A stretch of 64,000 bases of DNA from Closterium sp. Naga37s-1 (taxonomy: Eukaryota > Streptophyta > Zygnematophyceae > Desmidiales > Closteriaceae): assembly GCA_947471745.1 (NCBI GenBank), contig CANJKZ010000724.1:3701501-3765500 (forward strand), written 5' to 3'. Positions 10,855 to 21,600 of this stretch are shown one piece after another; positions within the stretch are counted from its first letter, which is position 1, and each line of letters opens with the position of its first letter. Under the pieces are notes generated by a model that worked only from the letters and a program-made list of their open reading frames with translations, ran no database searches and was not told where the DNA came from. The translations under genes and the position numbers were made by a program.

Positions 10855-11692
10855 TGTTGGTGCAACCCTACGGTTTGCACTCGGCTTGTTGTCCGTGTGC
10901 GTGTGCGTGCATGCATGTGTGCATGGAGTGGTATGAGTGCATGCAATAAATATATATTTCATGCTTATAATAGTGTGTGAATGATGGGTCATGATGTCGA
11001 GTGTGTGTGTCAAGTCAATAGCGAGTTATCGCTAGTCGCGTGTAACGCGGCCATTTTGTGTGTCCCGCGCGGTTTCTATTTTGTCGTGCGCGGTTTCTAT
11101 TTTGTCGCTTGTCGAACGTTCGGCGTGTCGCAGGTGTGTGCAGCAGACCCATCAAGAACACAAGGATGAGTTTGTGATGAAGAACCCGAGCCTTGGTTTC
11201 AAGCTTCAAGTGATTTCGAAGCTCGCCAAAAGGGTACACCTCAAGATATTGAAGATAGTTACATTACAATGTGTAGTGTAACATTTCACTTGGTGTAGGC
11301 CCTAGTGAAGGGTAGTTTTCTAGACCCTTCGTGGTTGGGGACAGTGTGGCACTGTTCCACATCACTGTACCTCGGCTCTTGGGGTTTGTAGGAGCTGGGA
11401 GTCATTCCCAACTCGTAACTCTTGCCAACTCTTCCTAATTTGTGTTGTAAGACTATAGTGGCTGCCATAGTGCCGTTCGTTCAAACCAATGCTGTGTCGT
11501 CAATTCTTGATGAAATCGTGCGATCTAAATTGCCTATTGTAGGCAACGTTAAGGCGCTCCAGATCCAAGTTGAATGATGTCATTTGGAGTTGTGAGCAGA
11601 TCGCTATGAACGTTTAAAGCCGCTGTGCAGAAATCCGACTGTGCACTCTATCCTTCGTTTTAGGCACATTGAAGCCTACTGTGACTACAACA
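10855..11692 (+). repeat. Copia-A solo LTR with TSD TCCGG
   Basis: 838 bp, TGTTGGTGC...TACAACA, flanked by TCCGG at 10850-10854 and 11693-11697, with no internal Copia-A sequence. This is the product of recombination between the two LTRs of a former full insertion. It is the long-LTR subtype (has the extra 65 bp) and is more diverged than the intact element. Confidence 0.93.
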
Positions 11693-12344
11693 TCCGGGTC
11701 GACCTGGGTGACAAGGTTCTGCGGAGGCACACAAATGTTGTTGAGGTCGCAGTGACAAAGGTGACTTCGGGCTGGTATCCTGAAGTCGATGTGCCTCGCA
11801 GACAATACCCGACGGATGCACAACAATGCAAGTCGGACCAATCGTGTGCGCGCACCTGCCTACGTACGCACTGCTGTCTTCTACGGGTGCAACGCTGGAC
11901 AGCCGCTTTATTGCAGCGTTGGCACGCCGTCGATCTGCTGCATTGGCAGGTCGCCTTTTTGTAGTGCTGGCGCGGCTCCTCTATGCAACGCTGGCAGACG
12001 GTCGACCATGCATTGTTGGCGGTCGACCATGGTAGCTGCAGAGTTGTTAGGTGCCTGATGTAGTCATTCTGTCATTCCTTGTTCAATTATTCTAAAATCC
12101 CAATTTTTGCCTAGTGAAAATTCTTGCTAAATTCTCCCGTGAATGTGCAAGCGCTAAGGAACTAGGCAAAGCTACAATCACTCCTAGAAGTTCGTGCCAA
12201 CCCCCGTAGTCTAGCTCACAACTATTGTAGGGTGACTCTCCATATGGTGCGGTGAGCGTGGACGGCCCCGCAGATTTTCTTCAGATAGGAGCCGACTTTT
12301 GCAACTACTAAGTCGTTCGTAGGCCAGCACCCGTTCTAGTCACC
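11693..12344 (+). repeat. Copia-B LTR remainder and leader
   Basis: From 11698 to about 12055 the sequence continues the GTCGAC-rich repeat. The stretch 11885-12000 (GCAACGCTG...GGCACGCCGTCGA) matches the reverse complement of about 16190-16280. From 12056 to 12344 a less GC-rich leader leads to the Copia-B gag start. I see no clear primer-binding site. Confidence 0.45.
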
Positions 12345-14390
12345 ATGGTCAACCACGTTGTTCTAGCGGGCGTAGCGGACATCTTGGAGGCACGTTTGGC
12401 TGATGCAAGGAAACGCCACGAGGAGGGCGAGTACGGAACAATCATCTTGGCGATCGTTGAGTTGCGCATCCGGGCGAAGTGGGAGACGGAGCACCCTTCC
12501 TGTCCTGCATCTTCTCGACCGGTGCGAAGCGAAGGTAGCGTCGACGAGGAGGTCGACGGCGGTGCACGATTCAGCAGCAGCAAAGGCACGAAGCAGAGAG
12601 GGGTGACCAAGGTCGACGGTGGCGTCGACAGGAGTGAGGCGGGAGTGCTGCGGTTGTCATCGGCTGCAAGCAGCTCGCATGTCGACGTCGATGGTCGACG
12701 TCGCTCTCTAACGAAGCGGTGGAGGGCTCTCGGTAACGACGCACGTGACGGCAGGCGAGATCGCACCGGCGTATGGCTACTTCAAGTTTTCGCCGAACCG
12801 GATCACAGTCCCACCTTTGCAAGGTCGACGGGACCTCATCACTTGGAGGGAGTCGATAGAAGTTCAGCTGGAGGTCGCCGGGCTGAAGGGCTTCGCCCAC
12901 GGCACCGTGCCCATTCCGCCCGAGGAGGATGTCGAGCTGCGCGGGGAGCTTCGTGCTGCTCGCCGGTGGCGCAAATAGCGCTAAAGTCATGTCGAGAGCG
13001 ATTGGATGCTGGTCACCAAGCATGGCACTTCATCCTGTTGACGTACTAGGCCAAGGACGACCTGTACATCGGACAGCCGGAGGAGCCGATGACACACCTT
13101 CGGATGGGCGAGCAGGAGTCGGCGACGGACTACTGCAACCGCGCTCGACGGATCCTGGCTGAGATGGCGGGCGTCGAATACTCAACGGCGTCCTATATCA
13201 CCCATGTCGTCACCCGCAACTACAAACTCATAAAGAGGATGATGATGGTGCCCGGCAAGCGTGAGTCCCTCAACGAAGACTCCCTCACCAGCTATGTCAT
13301 TCAAGACAAGGCTCTGCAGGAGGCAGAGCAGCCCACGGAGCTCCTTCCGCAGGCAAGTTACGCTGCATCGACGATGCAGAATCGTCAGCAGGGGCAGTAC
13401 GGGAAGCCGTGCGAAGGTAGAAGCGGAGGTGGGCGATCGACGAAAGACGTCGACGAGAAGAGGTTGACGCGGGACAAGGGCCGTTGAGATGGTGGTCGAC
13501 GGTGAGAGTGCTGGATCTGCCATAACCCTGACCATCTCGCCTACAAGTGCCCCGACTGAGACGACAGCGAAGTGGACGACAACAAAGGAGGCCGTGGTCG
13601 GTCGACCAGTCGTCGCCCCAATCAAAATGGGAAGCCGCACTAAGAGAAGCAGACGTCGAAGAAGACGTCGTCGACGAAGAACGTCGACAACTCCAACAGC
13701 AAGGGCTGAGACGACGGGGAGGCGTCGTGCTTGATGGTCGGCGTGGTGGAGCCGACGGTTTTGCTGGCGCCGGAGGTTGGCAAGGACTTCCAGGCGGTGC
13801 CGGCAGCTGTGCAGGCAAACCCGATAGCAGTGCTGCTCGACAGCGGTTGCTCCCACCACCTGATCGGGACGAAGGCGCTCTTCATCGACATGGCGCCGAG
13901 CGACCATGTGAAGCACGTGCGTGAATTCAATGGGGCGTTGAAGCCTGTCGAGGGTCACGGAACCGTCGCTGTGCAAGGGGAGGCCGGGAAGCGGGTCCTC
14001 ATCCCAGATGTCCTCTACGTTCCGGGAGTACAGGCGAACCTGCTGTCAGCTGGTCAACGAAATGAGAGCGGAGTACAGCTGCAGGGCGACGGTGACGAGA
14101 TGTTGCTCATCACCGCGACCGAGGAAGTGCTCGGTCGAGCACGCTACACCGGTCAAGTCCTCTGCACCAACCTTCGCCCCTGCTCGACGCGGTCGTCGTC
14201 GACCGAGGGGGTGGCTTTGCGGACAATCGTCTCGGCGACGAAGTCAACCCCCGACCGGTGGCCCGCGAGGCTCGCGCACGTCGGCGTTAACACGATCAAG
14301 AGCTCAGCGAAGCATGAGCCAAGTCCATAGTGCTGTCGGAACTCCTCTGGCGAATAATGTGAACCACTCGACATCGATTACATGGCAACC
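12345..14390 (+). pseudogene. Copia-B gag-protease fragment, truncated in pre-integrase
   Basis: A decayed plus-strand copy. A gag N-terminal frame opens at ATG 12345. The gag core (GYFKFSPNRITVPPLQGR) is in another frame from about 12745, and the UBN2-like segment (THLRMGEQESATDYCNRARRIL) in a third at 13089-13487, so there are at least two frameshifts. A CCHC knuckle CWICHNPDHLAYKC lies near 13510. A protease (LLDSGCSHHLIG) and downstream region occupy 13731-14330. Homology ends in the LAHVGVNTIKSS segment just before integrase. Its domains match the minus-strand Copia-B relic at 25702-29290, so the two copies face each other. Confidence 0.8.
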
Positions 14391-14789
14391 ATGACAACCT
14401 CGAGCTCACCACCATGGCTGCCTTACGATTGCCTGGAACTCACATTGCGTGAAGCCCATTCATCAGTTAGCTTTAATTTTATCGGCATTGAGTTCACTAC
14501 ACCTTTACGAAGGAGTCTATATACTTTATGTGTTCATCATACGAACATTCTATGGTCTTCTCAAGAGTGTCTCCAGCTGGTCCAAGCAACAAAGCCCGAA
14601 ACTAACGCGTGTTTCCCGTCGAGAGTTGAATGGGTGAAGGATTGACTAAGGAAAGAGAAAGCACAACAAGATATAGCAAACACTAACAAATAGGAAATGT
14701 AACACGTAGACTAACAAGAACTAACCATATAAATTATATCTTGATACAACCCGATAGTCTAGGTGATGGTAGTCCTGTAAAAAGGAACA
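14391..14789. other. Non-coding, possible degraded Copia-D 3' LTR
   Basis: No gene recognised. About 14645-14751 is A+T-rich and sits where the 3' LTR of the minus-strand D4 fragment should be, but its ends do not match D1 or D2 clearly. Confidence 0.25.
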
Positions 14790-15910
14790 CAAATCTCAAG
14801 GTGGGTCTGAGAGCAAGCAAGTGTCACAAGACCAGTCCACAAGAACAAATCTCAGGGTGGAGCTCAAAGTCACCACACACTCCGAGAGTAAGCAAGAGGC
14901 CACAAGGCCAGTCCATATGCAGGTATATAGCAAATGTCAGAAGATGCAAGAGTACAAGACAAGCAGGACAAAGCATCTCTACGTAAGCAAGTGAGGACGG
15001 GCAGGCACAAGGCCAAGCTGGGTGCAAAGATGCTGGTGGTCACAAGGCGGCAACGCCTTGGTGAAGATATTTGCCGTGTTGGCCTCAGAGACCACACGTC
15101 GTACCAGTGTCTAGCCATGCTGCTACAACTCACGCAGAAGGAAGTAACGAAGCTGGATGTGCTTCGCCTTCCCAACCAGTTGGGGCTCCTCACACAACAG
15201 GACAGCAGGCATGTTGTCGAAGAACAAGGCCGTTCACCAAGGTCGGTGAGAAGGAAAGACAACCAGCGAAGCTCCTGACTGGCCATGGCCGCAGCGTACA
15301 CTTGCCTTACAGTTGGAACTGGAGACGGACGACGCCCGAGTCGACCAACACGAAACAGCATCTGTCCCGAGGCTAAAGGAGTACCTGTGTGTAGACCGAC
15401 GCGTCTCCACGTCGTCAGCCCACGATGAGTCCGAGCAACCTGTGAGTATAACTAGTTGCTTCCCTCCAAGGACAAGTCCCATGCTTGATGTACTCGCCAC
15501 ATAATTCGCCACCCTCTTAGCAGTGTACTAGTGAGACGGACGGTGCCTCCCAGGCGCAACAAAACGTGCAAGGACGCTGCGAGAGTAAGCTAGGTCTGGG
15601 CGTGTACATGTCATCAGGTACATGAGACAACCCACCAGCTCAGGATATGGACCACTGGGCTCAAATGACTTGTCCAAAGGTGGAGTAGTGAGCCCATGAT
15701 CCATAGCAAGGTTAGTGCAAGTGTGTTTCCTCTGCAGTTCCCCCTTCAGGGAGGCCGGCGCGCGTCGGTCGGGAGTGGCGAAGACAAGTTCGTAAAGTAG
15801 ACCAAGACAAAGAACGGGGTCGAGCCATGACATACGAACAGTGACGGATCGGCAGACAACGGAAAGAAGTCACTCGCTGCAAGGGTCGAGCGAAGGGTGT
15901 TGTGCCACTC
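14790..15910 (-). pseudogene. Copia-D4 fragment: reverse transcriptase end and RNase H
   Basis: A frame-broken match to the last third of the D1 polyprotein. Recognisable pieces from 5' to 3' are an EWHDTLR-like segment near 15900, ELQRKHTCT near 15740, SGPYPELVGCLMYLMTCTRPDLAY near 15640, GLVLGG and SDSSWADD at 15400-15480, and ASQELRWL at about 15280, with the 3' untranslated repeat words shared with D1 and D2 at 14790-14930. Several frameshifts and stops are present. The YVDD box is not readable, so no function remains. Confidence 0.75.
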
Positions 15911-17159
15911 ACGTGTGCGGAGATAAGTAAAGCAACGGGAGCTAGACTACGGGCTAGGCACAGATGCTCGTGTGATCTCTGCGTTCGTTCGCTTGGTTGT
16001 TTACTCATGCTTGCACTACTTGCTGGTTCACAGGGGAATTGGGCAAGGGTTCCACTAGTAAAAGTTCACAACAATGATGGTAACAACAACATTGGCAGGC
16101 AAGACTACATCAGGACCTAGCAAGGCTGCTGGTCGACTTCCAGCACAGCACGGTCGACCGCGTGCCAGCACGACTTGGTCGACCGCGCTCCAGCAGAGCA
16201 AAGTCACGGCTTGCAAATGTTGCAAGTCCACGGCGTGCTAACGATGCAGCAAGTCGGCTGCACAGCGTTGCACCAGTAGGACAACAATGCACCTGCTTTT
16301 CAGGTGTGCGCAGTTGGTTGGTGCTCCACTCCTCGTCACGTGCACAGCGCAGACGCCCAGGTTGACTCCATATCAGCGACTGCGCCCACCAGCCACGTCG
16401 ACCTCGGGATACCACTCGCAGAACCACCCTAGCGACCTTCGCACATATCGCCCGGGTATCCCAGTCGACCGGGCAACCAGGTCGATACCGTCAGGTCGGC
16501 GTCCTCCCTGGTCGGCGTCCCCTCGTCGACCACGACGTAACTAGGCCGCCAACTCCGCCAAGTCGTCGGCCACTCAAGGTCGGCACCCTCCACCCTGGCG
16601 CCCTGCTGCTCGACGCCCAGCTGCTCGGCGTCCTACTCGACGCCCTCCAGCTCGGCGTCCCCAACCTCCCCTATCGAGGTCAACGTCGCCCCCCCCCACC
16701 CCTTTCGTTGACCACCAGTCCTGGTCGACCACCAGGACGACAATACTCCTGGTCGACCAACACTTGGTCAACCAGCAATCTGGTGAGCCGGCCATCCAAG
16801 TCGGTTGCTGCTCCAAGTCGGCGTCGCCAAGTCGACGCCCATGCAGCGGTCCCTGTGTAGGTCGACCAGCCCTGTCGATCAGCTCGCCCACTGCTGTAGG
16901 TTGGCTGCTCCCCTTACACCCGACTACAAAGTCGGCTCCGCCCAAGCGAGGATGGGGCCACACCTAACTCCCGTTGACACTCCCTTGCCGCGTTTACGCC
17001 TGGGCCTTCAGCCCATGCGGCAAAACTCCTCAGAGAATAGCCCGTCGGCGTGCACCCAACACACAGCACGCTGATCACCGCACCAGCCATGCTAGAGGGC
17101 ATGGCACCTACTGCTGCACGTCGTTGTCGCCGTCGCCCACGTCAGCCGAACGCACCTGG
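15911..17159 (-). repeat. GTCGAC-rich sequence, probable 3' LTR region of Copia-B
   Basis: From 16120 to 16960 the plus strand is full of GTCGACC and TCGACC words and has no coding domain. It lies directly downstream of the minus-strand Copia-B RNase H, where a 3' LTR belongs, and part (16130-16300) resembles, inverted, 11885-12030 beside the other Copia-B copy. LTR ends are not resolved, and 15911-16120 is unassigned. Confidence 0.4.
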
Positions 17160-18327
17160 CCGATTGCAACAGAAGCACTGGTTGAAGGCCGGATAGTGCA
17201 GCGCCTTCGTGAGGAAGTCGGCCGGCTGCTCAGCGGTCGGGATGTACTTCAGAGAAAACTTCCCGCGCTTCACCATGTGCTGCAGCCAGGCCTGCCGCTA
17301 CCCAATATGCTTGAGGTTGCCCGTCAACCCCATGCCCTCGGCGACCGTGATGGCTGACTTGTTGTCCATCCAAAGGACGGTCGGCTTCCCAGCATCCAGC
17401 TGTCGGAACTCTGCAAGAAGGAAGAGAAGGCGACGTCCCTCCTTGCCGGCTTTGGTGGCCGCCACGTACTCCGACTCAGTCGACGACAGCGTCACACACT
17501 TGATGCGCTGGCTCGACCAGGAGACTGCGGCCCCTCTGTAGACGAACACGTAGCCGCCCGTGCTCGTCCTCTTCTGCTTGTCGCTGGCGTCGTCGGCGTC
17601 CACATAGCCAACTAGCTCTAGAGACTCTGGTCCACCGCCGAACTCCAGGGCGGTGTCGCGGGTGTTGGCGAGGTAGGCGAGGCAGCGGTCGACCTCGCGC
17701 CAGTGCTGGTCGCTCCTCACCGTGAGGCCGCTCACCAGCTTGCTGCAGGCAAAGGCGATATCCTGCCTCGTCGTTCTCGTTGCGAACTGTAGCGAGCCGA
17801 CCTTTTGCCGGTACTCCTCCTCCTGTCACTCCTGTGCCTGCTCATCGTCGAAGGTGAGCTCGGTGTAAGCGTCGACCGAGACTGGCGTTTTTGGGGTGCG
17901 CCCGGTCTGCTCCTCGTCGATTAAGCGCCTACACAGCTTGTTGGCGTAGCCCTGGTGGTGCCGCCACAGCTTCCTCGCCGGCCTGTCGTGCACGATCTCT
18001 AGCCCGAGGTACTTTTGCACCGGCAAGATCTCGCGCAGCTCGAAGACGGCCTCCAGCAGCTCCTTCAGCTTCTTTAGCATCCCGGCACTACTACTAGCGG
18101 CGAGCAGGTCGTCGACGTAGACCAGCACCCAGCAGGCCACTCCGCAGTCGCCGACCTTGAAGTACAAAGCCTTGTTGACCTGGCTCTTCTTCCACCCGGT
18201 GCCGACTAGCACGTCGTTGAGCGCCAAGTACCACAGCAGTGGCGACTGCTTTAGCCCGTACAGGCTCTTCAGCAGCTTGCACACTCGGCCGGTTCCGTCG
18301 TTGAAGTGGTCCGGCTGGTACACCTAG
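17160..18327 (-). pseudogene. Copia-B reverse transcriptase (C-terminal part) and RNase H
   Basis: Continuation of the Copia-B relic on the far side of the D1 insertion. The first segment (18323-17826) has VYQPDHFNDG, LYGLKQSPLLWY and YVDDLLAA, the reverse transcriptase active site. The second (17735-17298) has GYVDADDASD, SSTESEYVAA and MDNKSAI of RNase H. A TAG at 17298-17300 interrupts the end, after which the frame continues to ADFLTKAL. At least one frameshift near 17820 separates the two segments. The element is dead but still well recognisable. Confidence 0.85.
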
Positions 18328-18459
18328 TGTTGGAATCACTGAACAGGAATGAATGAACTAGCAATGAAAAGAGTACAAGTACCTAACCCTAGAATTGTGT
18401 ACCCCCTATAGGCTAACCCACTGTAGCCTAAACTAACACAACATATATAATGTTTGACA
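18328..18459 (-). repeat. Copia-D1 3' LTR
   Basis: 132 bp, TGTCAAAC...CCAACA on the minus strand, identical by eye to the 5' LTR. The purine-rich tract at 18460-18481 (minus strand, reads ...CCTATGGGGGTG next to the LTR) is the likely polypurine tract. Confidence 0.93.
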
Positions 18460-18634
18460 CACCCCCATAGGCAAAGTGGGGAGAACTAGGGGTCACAAGA
18501 CCAGTCAAGGCAAAGCAAGGCAAAACAAGCTCAGGGTGGATCTCAAGGATACCACACAAATTCCGAGCACAAGCAAGTGGTCACAAGACCAGTTCACATG
18601 CAGGTTTATATATAGAGATCACAGTACAACAGAC

Positions 18635-21600
18635 TCAAGAAGTAAGCAAGTGAGGTCCAGTAGGCACAAGGCCTAGAAGAGTGCAAAAGCGCTGATGGTC
18701 ACAAGGCTGAAGCGCCTTGGTGAACACATCAGCAGTGTTGGCCTCAGAGGCCATGTAACGCAGGCGAAGCTGACCACGCTGCTGCAGCTCTCGAGCGAGG
18801 AAGTAACGCAGAGCAATGTGCTTCGTTCTGTGCTCCAGTCTGTGCTCCTCACACAAGGCAATGGCTGCCTTGTTGTCGACGTACAGCACTGGAGGAGAAC
18901 GAGGCTGCTCTCCAAGGTCGGTCAGCAAGTAGGTGAGCCAGCGTAGCTCCTGGGCCGCCATGGCTGTGGCGTAGATCTCAGCCTCACAACTGGAGCTGAG
19001 AACAGAAGAAGAGCGAGTAGAACGCCAAGAAACAGAACCAGAGCCAAGACTGAAGGAGTAACCCTGAGACGACCGCTGAGTAGCCTGGTCGTCTGCCCAA
19101 GAAGCGTCTGAGTGCCCAGTGAGAACAACTGGGACTCGCCCTCCAAGCACTAGCCCCATGCCCGACGTACTGCACAAGTAGCGCAACACCCTCTTAGCTG
19201 CATCCATGTGCTCCTTCCGGTGACGGCCGGGAGCGACATAGCGTGCAAGAATGCTGAGAGGGTATGCAAGGTCTGGTCGAGTGCAGGTCATCAGGTACAT
19301 GAGGCAACCCACAAGCTCTGGATACGGGCCACTCGGCTCTACGGACTCATCCGAAGGCAGAGCTGAGAGCGAGTGACCGGTAGGCAGAGGAGTGGGCTGA
19401 GGCGAGGAGTACGTGAAGCCGAAGCGCTGAAGGACCTGCTGCACCATGTGTGACTGAGTCAAGGTGATGGTGCGGCGTGCTCTGTCCCGGGTGATCCGCA
19501 AGCCAAGATAGCTTGTCAGTTCACCCAGGTCTGTGCACGTGTGTCTCTTCTGCAGCTCCGACTTCACGTGGGCGAGTGCCACAGTGTCAGCAGTAGCAAA
19601 GACCAAGTCGTCGACGTACACAAGGACGTAGAACGGCGGCAGTGAGGTGTCGGTGCGTAGAAACAGCGACGGGTCAGCAGTAGAAGGCGCGAACCCAAGA
19701 GCCGCAAGCGTAGTCCTCAGTGTGTCGTGCCACTCACGAGGCGCCTGGCGGAGACCGTAGACTGGCCGTCGGAGGCTCCACTGGGTACCAGGAGGGAACG
19801 ACCCAGTGAAGCCAGGTGGACGGCGCAGCCAGATCTCCTCGTGCAGGCTGCCCTGCAGGAAAGCAGTGCTGAAGTCAAGCGAGTGGAGCTCGTAGTCACG
19901 CTGAGCGGCGACGTGCAGCAGAACCCGAAGAGTGGTCATCTTCGGGGTCGGGGAGAAGGTCTGGAAGAAGTCAACTCCCTCGCGCTGACTGAAGCCTCGT
20001 GCAACGTAACGCGCCTTGAAGACAGGCGGAGAACCCGGCGGCCGCTTCACCCTGAAAATCCACATGCCACTGACGATGTTCGCCCCAGGCGGGGGAACCT
20101 CGTCGACGTAGGTGCCTGTGGACTTCCAGGAAGCCATCTCTGTGTCCATGGCTGACTGCCACTGAGAGGAGTAGGGACCGGCCATCGCCTCTGCGTAAGA
20201 GCGTGGGGTCGGGATGTCTGGTGCATCCGGGTCTCCCTCAGGGGCAACAAGCATGGACACGAGATGGGGCAAAGCGGCAGCAAAGCACTGGAACTCCTCC
20301 TGCCTGTCCTCAAGGACGTCAGTGCCAAGAGCACACTCACCCCCGACGGACGGAGGACAGACAGACTCAGACTCAGCAACTAGGCTAGCAGCGTAGTCTA
20401 GACGACAGCGAGCAGCAAAGTCGACAAGCTCAGCAACTAAGGCAGACGCAGCAGCAGACTCAAAGGAAGGGTCAGTGACAACAGTGGCCAGGAGACGCGT
20501 GACAGCAGGACTGGTAGCACGGAGAGAGTCTGACCCAGGGTCAGGAAGAGCAGGAAGAGAGGAAGCAGGAGGAGACGGCAGTGGGACACGCTGTGGAGCA
20601 GTGGACGGACGAAGCGCCATCCGGTGAGTGCCTGGGACAGCAGGAAGACGCTGACGCTGGACTCGACGACTAGAGAGAGCAGTGCGGACAGGCGACCCAG
20701 GACGAGACTCAGGCGACGCAGGACGAGACGCAGGCTCACGCCGCTCAGTAAGACCTCCAGTCGGACCAGTGTAAGGAGCAGGACCAAGGAGAGAGGAGGC
20801 AGACGGTAACGCCGACTGCAGCTGGACAGGCTGAGGACACTCTAAGGAGGGAGGAGGAAAAGGAGGAGGAAGCTGACCAAGAACCTGCTGAAGGAGCGGA
20901 ACAAAGTACGGCTGAGACCGAGCAGCGACACCAGAGCCAGCAGGGACACCCGCACCAGGGTCGGCAGCACCAGCAGCAGCTCCAGCGTCCACGTCCTCAG
21001 CACCAGCGGTAGCTCCAACGCCCGGGTCCTCAGCACCAGCAGTAGCTCCAACGCCTGGGTCCTCAGCACCAGCAGCAGCTCCAACGCCCGGGTCCTCAGC
21101 ACCAGCAGCGGCTCCAACGCCCGGGTCCTCAGCACCAGCAGCAGCTCCAACGCCCGGGTCCTCAGCACCAGCAGCGGCTCCAACGCCCGGGTCCTCAGCA
21201 CCAGCAGCAGCTCCAACGCCCGGGTCCTCAGCACCAGCAGCAGCTCCAACGCCCGGGTCCTCAGCACCAGCAGCAGCTCCAACGCCCGGGTCCTCAGCAC
21301 CAGCAGCAGCTCCAACAGCAGCGGGGTTCGTAACACGAGGCACGCCACTCCGAAGAGTGCAGCGCCGCTCGTACCACTCACGGATCCGCTCGCGGGAGGG
21401 GAGCTCCCGAACGGGAGAAGAAGTACTAGCACCAGTCCCAGTAGTACGTCCGGCTCGAGCGGTACCTCTCCGGAGGCTGCAGTACTCTAAGTACCACGCA
21501 CGTAGCTGCTCCGAGGAGAGGGCTCCTCCAGGTGCAGGACTCCCAGACCTCGTACCTCCAGACACAGAACCCCCAGACTCCGGACTCCGCAGCTCAGTAC

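Noticed and set aside
20998-21320. Regular repeat considered as a CRISPR-like array
   Set aside because: Units are directly abutting with no unique spacers and keep frame with a polyprotein, in a eukaryotic element.
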